A DNA stretch of 64,000 bases, taken from Limnomonas spitsbergensis. Taxonomy: Eukaryota > Chlorophyta > Chlorophyceae > Chlamydomonadales. Below are positions 53,742 through 63,466 of this stretch, one piece after another. Location: NCBI GenBank assembly GCA_037349105.1, contig JAYJMM010000074.1:496001-560000 (forward strand), given 5' to 3'. A model generated the notes under the pieces. It worked only from the letters and a program-made list of their open reading frames with translations, made no database searches and was not told where the DNA came from. A program made the translations under genes and the position numbers. Position 1 is the stretch's first letter. Each line of letters opens with the position of its first letter.

Positions 53742-54152
53742 GGGGTCGGTCAGACTGCGTTACGTTTGAGGTTGCGTTTGGCAGTTGCGTTTGGGTTGCG
53801 TTTGGATTTAACGTGAATCTGACGCTAAACTGGTCACACTGCGTTTGGGCAAGGCGGCAGGGCAAGACGACGTCAGGGCACGGCATGGTACATTTTTGTG
53901 CGAATTCCGTCTCCCAGCGACTCGGGGTTGATATTTCCTTACATTGTAACATATATATTGTTCGTGTCCAGCTTAAGATCAAGCTTAAGCTGGAATTTAT
54001 GAAAAATCTCAAACGCGAAACGTCACCCCCCCCCCCTGCGTTTGCGTTTCGCGTTTTGACACGTTGCGTTTGGCGTTTGGGTAGTGTGACCGGCGTCGCG
54101 TTTGCACTTTTTCCTTACGCAACCCCAAACGTAACGCAGTCTGACCGACCTC
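53742..54152. mobile_element. 411-bp MITE, PIF/Harbinger-like
   Basis: Terminal inverted repeats of about 36 bp start GGGGTCGGTCAGACTGCGTT and end in its reverse complement AACGCAGTCTGACCGACCTC. Both ends are flanked by TTA (53739-53741, 54153-54155), the 3-bp target duplication typical of PIF/Harbinger elements. The interior is rich in GCGTTTGG words and has no transposase. Confidence 0.85.
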
Positions 54153-54155
54153 TTA

Positions 54156-56130
54156 GTGTCTCTTCTGCTGTTTTGGCTGTTTCTCGAAACGAACACGGTT
54201 CCTGAGCTGCAGCAGGGCCCTGAGCCTCAGCCTCCTGGCCCACGTAGCACGTCTAGCGGCGACGACACGGTTTAGCTTAAGCCTCGGCCGGCGAGACCAG
54301 CAGTGCGATGGTTTTTTTGGCATCCTATGGGGGTGGAGAGGGGGGGGGGGTGGAGGGGCAAAAATATTACCGGACTGGACCGGATTACAACACGAACGAG
54401 CGCGTCCGTTACCTCAACTTCCTTTCACCTAGAAACGCATATTTTATCACTGTGTGCTTCAGTATGGTTGAGTGGGTCTCAGGCGCGCGGGGGAGGGGAC
54501 GTGGGCACATCTGTCGAGGGACGTTGGTTACGGTTGCTGTCGTGATTTGGCAGTTTCACCGGGTTCAAAAGCGAAGCAAGTGGTATTCGTGATGAGCAAC
54601 CTAGCCTTATCCCCAGGCCTTACTTTCCCCCATTTTCGAGGCGTCCCCTAGCCCATCCCCTGGGGTCCCCTGGGTAGGAATACCCAGTTTATCCAACTGA
54701 AAACCCAAGCCCTATCCCATTTATTTTTAATTCATTTATAACATTATTATAGCACCAACCTTTCTGCATCAGCAGTATTTTTTTGTAAGCAGGCAGCGCG
54801 ACCCTCAAATGGTGAATTACGAGACCGCGTTTTATAAATCTCATGCGGGCCAATTAACATAAACGGTGCGAAACATACGGTATATCTGATTGGGTTAATA
54901 CAGTGATCCCCACGACCAGGTGGCGGGCAAATGCGATGCTCCGCCGCTGGACAGTTTAAGCTCACAAACGTTTACTTCTGAAGCCCGCTTCTATGGTACA
55001 CAGCCATCGTTGCCAGCCTCCGGTTCTTTGTAGTGATTCGGGCGCCATCAAGGTAAATGGAAGTTGAACCCGGCCGAAACCTATGTAATGTGCTAACACA
55101 AAAGTGTGTAACCTGCCTTGGTACATGGCATGGCCTCTCACGTGCTCCCATTTGAATTGGTAACTCATGCCCTGCCTACTGCCTCGCCAGCACTAGTACA
55201 CATCTAGCCACCATCCCAGCAGATGAAACTTTTGTCAAAGGTCTGTCCCTTCACTTTGGTCACCCCACTTCCTTTTTTTCTGCCCCTTTTACTTAGGCGC
55301 CCACGCGGCCGAGCCTTTTTTAGCAGGGCCCAGAGGTGTAACGTCATTGACTTCTGTCAAATGTTGAGAGATTGAACCCGCCACCCAATATATATTCCCC
55401 CCCTCCTGGCTAGATTGCCGGGTTCCATTTTCCTGCCCCCTCACGTAGGTGGGTGGCATGGCTGCACCATTGTCCAGGCTGTGCATGGTAGCTGGAATTT
55501 AGCTTAGTCATTCCTTACCAGCCCCATGCGGCCGAGCGTTCAGCAGGGCCCAGCGGGTTCATAACGGTATATTATTATTAGGCATTATAACCGATATTAT
55601 AACTGTTATTTTCCTTCATGCATGGGAACTGTCCTGTACCTAAAGATAGAAGTTAAGCGTTTCTATTAGGGCCCAGAGGTGACACGTCATGGACCCAGCG
55701 ACGGTGTCCCAGGGGACATTGACGGGCACCTGTCCCATGCATCAAATGCTACGCTCCGCTGCACTATAACAAACGTGTGAAGCATCTGACCTGTACTCAA
55801 ACAAGTGATGACGTTACACCTCTGGGCCCTGCTGAAATAATGCTCGGCCACCTCGGCAAACATGATGTCAGTTGGGAAGGTGAAGGGAAAAGGCACAGGA
55901 GGAAAGAAAGGATAGCAAGTTCACCCACCAAACAACACAAAAAATAACACAAACAATCGTGTTGGTGCAAGCTCGGGGGAAAACGTCAATCATCGCAATG
56001 CCCCCCCCCCCATCAATTAAAAAAATGAGACATTAAAAAGTGTATCAATCGTGGAAAGTCCCTGTCCTCTATCTTATTAGGTTCAGTATTTTCTGCCACA
56101 CCTTCCATACTTTTTTAAATCATGGCGCGC
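54156..56130. other. Intergenic region with family D repeats
   Basis: Family D fragments lie at 55295-55350 (CCCACGCGGCCGAGCCTTTTT TAGCAGGGCCC), 55525-55560, 55665-55695 and inverted at 55808-55850. A longer inverted copy covers about 55330-55540. No gene was recognised; ORFs near 54300 lack domains. Confidence 0.5.
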
Positions 56131-56131
56131 C

Positions 56132-59100
56132 CTAGTTCACCCCCTCGTGCACCTCCTCCTGAGTCGGCTCACAGCCGTCCGTGACCTCCATCACCACGCC
56201 GAATCTTAAAAGCTCTAAGAACCCTGGCAGGCCCAACACCGTGATGCCCGGGGTCCGCTTTGCCTCCGCGATCTCGTCGGCAGTGCAGTAGCCCCAAGAT
56301 GCCAGGTACAGCTTCCACCTAATGGTAAGGAGACAATTGATGATTAAAATGACTGGGAGCATAATTAAATTATATATCGCCAGCAGCGCAGTAGCCCCAA
56401 CGTGCAAGGTACAGCTTCCACCTGAAGGGGTGAAACTTTAGTGGTTAGACTGATGACTGGGAGCAAGATTAAATTATATATCGCCAGCAGCGCAGTAGTC
56501 CCAAGATGTTAGGTGAAGTGTCCAAATGTCCAAATGTCCAACCATTTATGATTGAGAATGCAGGGATGACCCCTGATCCACAAACCTTCCTCCTCTTAAA
56601 GGGTTTAGGGTTTACCCTTGACCCCCGAGTCGTATCCTCTTAGCAGGGTTTAGGGTTTACCCTTGACCCCCGAGTCGTATCCTCTTAGCAGGGTTTAGGG
56701 TTAACCCTTGACCCCCGAGCCGTATCCTCTTAGCAGGGTTTAGGGTTAACTCTTGACCCCCGAGCCATATCCTCTTAGCAGGGTTTAGGGTTTACTCTTG
56801 ACCCCCGAGTCGTATCCTCTTAGCAGGGTTTAGGTTTTACCCTTGACCCCCGAGTCGTATCCTCTTAGCAGGGTTTAGGGTTTTAAAAGTGCAGGGATGA
56901 CCCCTTCACCCCACGCCTTCCTCCTCTTAGCAGGCTGTACATCACTGCCCACTGATGACCTAGCAGCTCAAAAAATATGGGAAGGAGACAATTGATGAGG
57001 TGTGTATCTAATTCGAATACCTGGAGGCCAGGTGTGGATCCTTTTTGGCCGCCAGCAGCGTGTCGAGGCGGAGGGGGCCCAAGCAAGGGGGGGAGGGGGC
57101 AGGGGCTAAGATTCTTAGCAGACGGTGTATCACTGCCTACTGACGACCTAGCTGCTCAAAAGGAGTGATGGGGTGTGAATCAAAGTCGAATACCTGGAGG
57201 CCAGGTGTGGATCCTTTTTGGCCGCCAGCAGCGTGTCGAGGCGGTCATCCACAAAGTGGAGCGTGGTGGCTGGGTCTTGACAAGCGGGTCGGCCCATGAT
57301 GCTCCTGCACACGAGAATCATGGGCCTCAGAAATTCTCTGCTGCGTCGCATACTGCCATGCCATCCTGGCATCCTGCTGACAAGGTCTCGATAAGCTGGC
57401 CAGCACGTGATGTTCCTACATACGGGAATCATGGGCCTCAGAAATTCTTAACAGTGTTTGTGTTTGGCATACTGCGAGGCCATCCTGCTGGCAAGGTCTC
57501 GACAAGCTGGTCGGCACATGATACTCCTGATGAAGACACAAAACGATGGTGTTTGTCATAGACTTGAGAAAGTCGCAGCAGCATGCCATACTGCCAAACC
57601 CTCCTACTGGCGGGCTCTCGGCATGTCGTTTCATGATGCTCCTGGGGTTAGGCTTTTGGGTCCATGCTTAAAGCCTAAGAACAGACAAGAAAATTGCCAG
57701 CGCAGTAGGCAGCAGGCTTGTCACAGACTTCACAAACTCGTTTTTATTCTGGCCACGAAAACGAAATGAACGCATTTTGGTATACAGCAACAAAAACACT
57801 ATTTTGTGTTTGGCAACAAAAAACGCAGCATGCCAATCCGTCATGTTTTTGTCCTCCCAGCTATCACATACCCGCATATGGCCTCCACATGGACCTTCCT
57901 ATCCCGCCAATGACAACCAGGCTTTCCCTTCAGCCCCCAAGGGTTTAGGGTTTAGGGTGAAGGCTTTCTATCCCGCCAATGACGACGAGGCTTTCCCTTC
58001 AATCCCCAAGGGTTAAGAGCTTAGGCTCAAGGCTTCAGGTTCTAGTGTTCAGGCTTCCTAACCTGCCGATGACAACGAGGCTTTCCCTTCAGTCCCCAAC
58101 GCCGCTAAAAAAACGGTACCTACTTCATGGTTTAGGGTGAAGGACTAAAAAAGCCCCGGAAACGAACGGGTACCTACTTCAGGGCCTGGGCCTTGGCCTC
58201 CTCGGGCCTGCATCAACATGCAGAGGCAGAAACAGCGAGTGAGTGGGGAGATGCTCGGGAGATTCTGAGGATTCATGGTTTCGGGGTCAAGGCTTTAGGG
58301 TCCAGGGTTGAGAAATAAGGGTCAAGAGTTTGCGGTCAAGGTTTCAGGACTGACGGCAACTCCAAGCACACTCCGAAACGGACTCCAAGCTAGCATATGC
58401 TTGTGGGTCAGGTCATCAAGATAGTGAAAAATGCTTGCCAACTGTCCCTATCGTTGACACATGTCAGAAATCGCAAAGCCTGCTTGTTCACACTTACGCC
58501 GACAAGCTGGCAGTGACTTGAATAAATCCGCAGAACCTCCGTGGTACTCACTTCACCGATGTCAGCAAGCATGTGCACAGCGTGTTCCTTCCCCACACCT
58601 TACCCACACTTGCGACAGCAAGCCAGAGTACAGCCTGGGTGAGTCCACAGGGAGATCCACACCTTCCCTCACACTTACGGCAGCAAGCCTGCTTCCAGCC
58701 TGGGTGGGTCCACTGGGTGATCCGCACCTTCCCCACACTTTCCTCATACTTACGGCAGCAAGCCTGCGTATAGCCTGGGTGAGTCCACTGGGAGATCCAC
58801 ACCCATAACGGCACCCATGAGGGCGCTCACTCGATGCCCAGCCTTGCTGCTCGCAAAGTAGATTGGGTAAGGGCTCTCCCTCAAAGCTTCCACCACGCCA
58901 GGAAAGGGCTGCACATGCATGGGGGGCAGGGTAAGACACATGCACGCATGGAATCATATCTAAGGGGCAGAGAATAATGTAGGCATGCATGGAGTCATGC
59001 ATGGGGGACAGGGAATGATGCATGCATGCAAGGCGCCATGCATGGGGGGTAGGGTGTGATGCATGCATGCATGGAGCAATGCATGGGTGCAGTGCATAAT

Positions 59101-62100
59101 GCATGCACAGATAGAGCCATGCATGGGGGGCAGGGAATGATGCATGTGTAAATTGGGCCATGCATGGGGGGCAGGGAATGATGCATGTGTAAATTGGGCC
59201 ATGCATGGGGGGCAGGGAATGATGCATGTATGTATGGAACCATGCAGTGGGGCAGTGCATGACGCATGCACAGATAGAGCCATGCATGGCGAGCAGGGAA
59301 TGATGCATGTGTAAATTGGGCCATGCATGGGGGGCAGGGAATGATGCATGCGTGCATGGGGCCATGCATGGGAGCAGGGAATGATGCATGCATGCATTGG
59401 GCTGTGCATGCTGGAGTGTGTGAATGAGGCAAATATAAATAATGGAGTCTCTGGCCAGGGTGCTTTCAGGGCAAACTTGGGGAGGTGTTGCCTTAAGTGT
59501 TCCACCTGATCGGTGGAGACATCTCGCCTAATGCAGGTGTATAACGCTCATTGGAGGCACCTCGCCTGATGTAGGTGCATCCTGCTCAAGGCGAACATCT
59601 CGCCCGGTGCAAGTGCATAACGCTCAATGGAGACATCTCGCCTGATGCAAGTGCATTACGCTCAATAAATGCTCTCACCTCGTGCAGGTGCATCATTCCC
59701 TGCTCCCATGCATGGCCCCATGCACGCATGCATGCTCTCACCTCGTGCAGGTGCATCCAGCTTTCCGTGCGCTCATTCATCCAAGCGTTACTGTGTAGCA
59801 TGGAAAGCAAGTGGGAAGGACGCAACGTTACTGAATTGCAGAAGAAGCAAGGCAGAAATCTCCAGCGTTGCGGAATCAGGGTTACCCGGTACGGTTAAAC
59901 GGTACGGTACGGTCAAACGGTGCGGTACGGTCAAACGGTACGGTACGGATACCGCTACGGTACGGCCAAAATGGTTGGACTTGGGTGTAAAATGGCCAAT
60001 ACACTGTTTTAACACGGTATAGTATTGTTGTGGCGCGGTACGCAAGCCTGACTAACGGCTAGGTCTAGTAAGCCCGAGGCACCAGGGTGAGGCTATGATC
60101 CTGCATGCAGCAGCTTCAGAACGAGGAACGGAGTGTGGCAATGCATGCGTTCCCCTTGCTTTATTTGGCTGATACTGACATGAACCAATTAAACTGAGTT
60201 TTTCGTAGGAGCCAATATCAGGGTCGTTACAAAAGAATGTCTCCGCACTAGTCTTAGATGAAGTTAACCACTATTCAAGCCCGTTGTTCAATGTTGTACA
60301 TGGTAACGGTGCGGATGAGGCTCCAGACCCGTGCTGCCGGCCCCGCACCAAAGGCCCCGCACGCTCCTAGGGGGGCATAGTCTTCTCTTGTTTCTGTCTT
60401 TGGAGCAAGCCCCAGCCCATTTCGGCCCAGACTGTGACACATACCGTATTTTCTCAAACATTTTGGACAGCCCCTCCTCCGTTTCTCCGTCCTGCTGCAA
60501 CTGAGCCGGCAGCAGGCGCGTCCAATCTGCCAGGATCCGGTCGGCGTGCTCCAGGTCCTCGGCCAGCATGCGCGCCATGACCATGGCCTCAAAGCCCCTG
60601 TGGATGCAAGCGATGCCATGCAACAGAATAACATGCAACAAATCCATGCAGCAACACCATGCAGTAACACCATGCAGCAACAACAAGCAGCAACTCCATG
60701 CAGCAACAACTCCATGCAGCAACATCTCCATGCAGCAACATCTCCATGCAGCAACACCTCCATGCAGCAACATCACCATGCAGCAACATCTCCATGCAGC
60801 AACATCTCCATGCAGCAACATCACCATGCAGCAACATCTCCATGCAGCAACATCTCCATACAGCAACACCATGCAGCAACACATCCATGCAGCAACATCA
60901 AGCAAAAACTCCATGATAGGAACGCGCAATAATATGAAACAACACCATGGAACAAACCATTGCAACAACATGAAACAAATAAACAAGCTAGAGCTTCCTC
61001 CTCATAAACAAGCTAGAGCTTCCTCCTCATAAACAAGCTAGAGCTTCCTCCTCATAAACAAGCTAGAGCTTCCTCCTCATAAACAAGCTAGAGGTTCCTC
61101 CTCATAAACAAGCTAGAGCTTCCTCCTCATACACAAGCTAGAGCTTCCTCCTCATAAACAAGCTAGAGCTTCCTCCTCATAAACAAGCTAGAGCTTCCTC
61201 CTCATAAACAAGCTAGAGCTTCCTCCTCATAAACAAGCTAGAGCTTCCTCCTCATAAACAAGCTAGAGCTTCCTCCTCATAAACAAGCTAGAGCTTCCTC
61301 CTCATAAACAAGCTAGAGCTTCCTCCTCATAAACAAGCTAGAGCTTCCTCCTCATAAACAAGCTAGAGCTTCCTCCTCATAAACAAGCTAGAGCTTCCTC
61401 CTCATAAACAAGCTAGAGCTTCCTCCTCATAAACAAGCTAGAGCTTCCTCCTCATAAACAACCTAGAGCTTCCTCCTAATCTAGAATATATGCTCACAAT
61501 GGGTGGTAATTTACGATACATTCATGGTAATGCATGTTCAGGATGGGTAGTAGTCTATGATGGATTCAGGGTTTACGATTAAGGGTTTAGGGAAGATACA
61601 TTCAGGGTTTACGGTGAAGGGTTTAGGGACGCTTACCAAGAGGGTTCAAGGTTTAACCCTACACCTACAACCCTAAATCCAAGAGGCATTAGGGACACTC
61701 ATCAAGAGGCTGTTGACAGGTGGCATCCGATGCGGATGGTTGTCGTATCCAAGCCTAGGACATCCGACTAGTTTATAACAGTGCATGCCCTCTGGGCCCT
61801 GCTGAACGCTCGGCCGCGTGGGGCAGGTGGGGAATGAGCAAGCTCAATTCCAGATACCATGCACAGCCAGGGCCATGGTCCAGCCATGCCACCGTCACAT
61901 AGGAGGGGGGCAGGAACATGGAGCACGGCCATCTCTAGACAGGGGGAGAGAGAGGATAGTTTGGCGGGATCGATCCCTCAACCTTAGGGTACGGAAGGCA
62001 CCCTGGCCAGTATGCTTTTTGGGTGCACCGGTGCACACCAGGCCACCTTCGGGAGCTGCTGCTGTGCAGTCACCGCTGATCCATGGGGGGAGAGAAAACA

Positions 62101-63466
62101 AATCAAATGGGGACCAAGTTTTAAACAGCCTGTTGCCAACTTGCCGGTGGCTTGCTGCACCAGCCCGTCCCACCCCTGGCTGCTGAAAGCCAGGGTGTAG
62201 CTGAAGTGTAGCACTCAGCTACATGGACCTGACATGGCGCGCTGATCCTCACCTCACCAGAACTGGGCGGACCTTCCTCATGCGCTCCTTGATGGCGCGC
62301 TCCCTCTCCGACGTGATGTTCTTGAACAGGTGAGGCCAGCGCTGCTCTGCAGCAACCAGCGCAGAGGCCGAAACCTGGGAAATCGGGGCATTGGCGAAAT
62401 GCGCGGTTGCGACGGTGAACCCCACTTCAGCTGCATCTCCGCATGCTGCCGGAACGGCCTTGTGCAGCAAGCCCTACTGCTTGGGCCAAGGCAGCGCGGT
62501 ACGGCACAATACAGTGCAGGTGCAGCTGGATTGCACTACCAAGGTAGCACGATACGGCACAATACGGCGCATGATAGCCGGGTTGTACGAGTCCCTCGGC
62601 CACCGGCGGCCGTAGGTCGGACCCCAGGTTTGGTCCCCATCGGCCCAGTGGTGGCTGACTAGCAGCCTCCCCAGGGGGGTCTGAGGTGCCTGAAAATGAA
62701 GAGTGGCAGCGCATGGCGTGCTCGATATCATGTACTGGACGTCAGTGTTTGCACACCGGTGAGTTCCTGTGCATTTGCCTAATAGATCTCGTGCGCATTA
62801 AAATCAAGAGTGGTGCATTGTATGGTCTGAGTCATCTACCGTATGTCCATGTTGGCCCAAAAAATTTCGTGCTCTCCATGCAGGAAGGCTGTCCTCTAGA
62901 ACGCCAATGCTCATATATGAAGAGTGGTGCGTTGCATGGCCGATGTCTTCTACCGCATGTCCGTATTTGCATGGGTTTTGGTGAAGACGCCCAGCAGACC
63001 TGTTAGGTGCTCTCCATGCAGGGAGGCTGTTCTCTGGGGTGCCAATGCTTATGAGTCGTGAAGGAGGGCACATGGCCATATGCATGGCAAGATCCCCCTT
63101 GCCGGCTGTCGAATGCAAAAATAACGAAAGAAAAGTCCTGCCAAGGCGTGGAGGATAAGGAAATAACGCAGCTCGGGGCCGCTTTCGAAAACCGGTGCCC
63201 CAAGTCCTCGTCACTCACCCGGTCACGCACTGTCTCACCTCTGGTTCTGAGTCGACCAACACGCCATCAAAGTCCAGCACCAGGACATCACTCGGGGAAG
63301 ACCTCTGGCGTAAACGAGAACACCGGGGGTGCTTCTTTTCGTTCAGATTGCGGATTCTAGGCGGACCGAGTCGAGACGCGCCTCTTCGGACTGATGGCAA
63401 TTGAACAGCAGTTGAGGAGCTGTCGCTGCAGGGGCGGACATGTCGGAGTGAGCGCTCGGAAAACAT
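56132..63466 (-). CDS. HAD-superfamily hydrolase, probably organellar, 8 exons, complete
   Basis: Exons: 63466-63239, 62374-62253, 60597-60445, 59790-59742, 58908-58754, 58207-58178, 57304-57194 and 56318-56132 (stop). Phases agree at every junction and the total is 1035 bases, 344 residues. Residues 1-60 are Ser/Arg-rich with few acidic residues, like a plastid or mitochondrial transit peptide. HAD motif I is LDFDGVLVD (Asp65, Asp67); motif II is in IYFASSK (Ser204 or 205, Lys206); motif IV is FVDDR (Asp265, Asp266). Between them are RWPHLFKNI, RKVRPVL, GFEAMVMARML, VDLPVDSPRLYAGLLPP and, at the end, WKLYLASWGYCTADEIAEA. The order matches the uncharacterised HAD-like proteins shared by plants and cyanobacteria, as I remember them. 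Substrate unknown; a phosphatase role is inferred. ATG 63466 is the first ATG of the frame. At least six splice junctions have tandem copies in the adjoining intron. Confidence 0.9.
56319..56530 (-). repeat. Acceptor-side echoes of HAD-gene exon 8
   Basis: GTGGAAGCTGTACCTTGCAC with GTTGGGGCTACTGC (56375-56425) and a shorter form ACATCTTGGGACTACTGC (about 56485-56515) copy the exon 8 start at 56318, within an about 105-bp unit containing TATATAATTTAAT. Confidence 0.8.
56595..56895. repeat. 58-bp repeat with telomere-like core
   Basis: Five to six units of GGGTTTAGGGTTTACCCTTG plus ACCCCCGAGTCGTATCCTCT plus TAGCA, in intron 7 of the HAD gene. Confidence 0.92.
56960..57194 (-). repeat. Donor-side echo of HAD-gene exon 7
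   Basis: CGCCTCGACACGCTGCTGGC ... CACACCTGGCCTCCAG with donor GTATTCGA occurs at the exon end (57194) and again at about 57068-57008, nearly unchanged over 60 bases. The copy is therefore recent and keeps a usable donor. Confidence 0.9.
57304..57660 (-). repeat. About 105-120-bp acceptor-side repeat of HAD-gene exon 7
   Basis: Exon 7 starts TGCAG|GAGCATCATGGGCCGACC CGCTTGTCAAGACC. Three units upstream read GGAACATCACGTGCTGGCCA, GGAGTATCATGTGCCGACCA and GGAGCATCATGAAACGACAT, each followed by GCTTRTCGAGACCTTG or a decayed form. Confidence 0.85.
57661..58177. other. HAD-gene intron 6 part, repeats
   Basis: Three units of CTATCCCGCCAATGACRACR with AGGCTTTCCCTTCARYCCCC AAGG (57895-58100) and TTTAGGGT words lie downstream of exon 6. 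No exon was seen. Confidence 0.55.
58585..58800 (-). repeat. 58-64-bp donor-side junction repeat of HAD-gene exon 5
   Basis: Exon 5 ends GTGGATCTCCCAGTGGACTC ...GGCTTGCTGCC with donor GTAAGTATGAGG (58753). Two further units, at about 58735-58670 and 58670-58600, repeat this text. The first keeps CTGCC|GTAAGTGTGAGG and the second has CGCAAGTG at that place. Confidence 0.9.
58920..59405 (-). repeat. About 55-60-bp acceptor-side repeat before HAD-gene exon 5
   Basis: Eight to nine units contain CATTCCCTGCCCCCCATGCA TGGC on the minus strand. The exon 5 acceptor region reads TACCCTGCCCCCCATGCATG TGCAG at 58909. CATGCATG words are very frequent. Confidence 0.85.
59520..59760 (-). repeat. 35-40-bp donor-side junction repeat of HAD-gene exon 4
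   Basis: Exon 4 ends GGATGCACCTGCACGAG with donor GTGAGAGC (59741). An identical copy of GATGCACCTGCACGAGGTGAG lies at about 59672-59695, and four diverged copies (ATGCACTTGCATCAGGCGAG) follow to 59520. These have GG-CGAGA in place of the GT donor. Confidence 0.88.
60605..60910. repeat. 16-bp tandem repeat CATGCAGCAACATCTC
   Basis: About eighteen units upstream (minus strand) of the exon 3 acceptor of the HAD gene. The acceptor region itself contains TTGCATGGCATCGCTTGCATCC, a diverged form of the unit. Confidence 0.88.
60975..61485. repeat. 25-bp minisatellite
   Basis: About twenty almost perfect units of CTAGAGCTTCCTCCTCATAA plus ACAAG in intron 2 of the HAD gene. TAGAGCTT contains AGCT palindromes. 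Not junction-derived as far as I can see. Confidence 0.95.
61790..61990. mobile_element. Dispersed element, family D copy
   Basis: CTGCTGAACGCTCGGCCGCG, CTCAATTCCAGATACCATGC ACAGCCAGGGCCATGGTCC and GATCGATCCCTCAACC align with 40895-41110 and, inverted, 55540-55330. About 200 bp, non-coding, inside intron 2 of the HAD gene. Confidence 0.65.
62770..63070. repeat. About 130-bp tandem repeat in HAD-gene intron 1
   Basis: Two to three units share GAGTGGTGCRTTGYATGG, TCTACCGYATGTCCRTRTT, GGTGCTCTCCATGCAGGRAGGCTGT and CCAATGCTYAT. No similarity to the flanking exon ends was recognised. Confidence 0.7.

Noticed and set aside
57458..58016. Small plus-strand ORFs between HAD-gene exons
   Set aside because: They lie in decayed acceptor repeats, have no domains, and are antisense to a well-supported gene.
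58408..58596. Extra HAD-gene exon coding VLRIYSSHCQLVG before GTAAGT at 58500
   Set aside because: The exon 5 to exon 6 junction is already in phase and matches the family order, and no acceptor in a suitable phase precedes this stretch. An alternative exon is not excluded.
58962..59505. ORFs rich in HACIIPCPPCM-type repeats (145-275 codons)
   Set aside because: They read across CATGCATG-rich acceptor repeats in a HAD-gene intron in several frames at once.
60288..60986. Cys/Met-rich 232-codon minus ORF
   Set aside because: Its N-terminal half is the 16-bp repeat. Only the segment equal to HAD-gene exon 3 (60597-60445) is coding, and it ends at a GTATGT donor.
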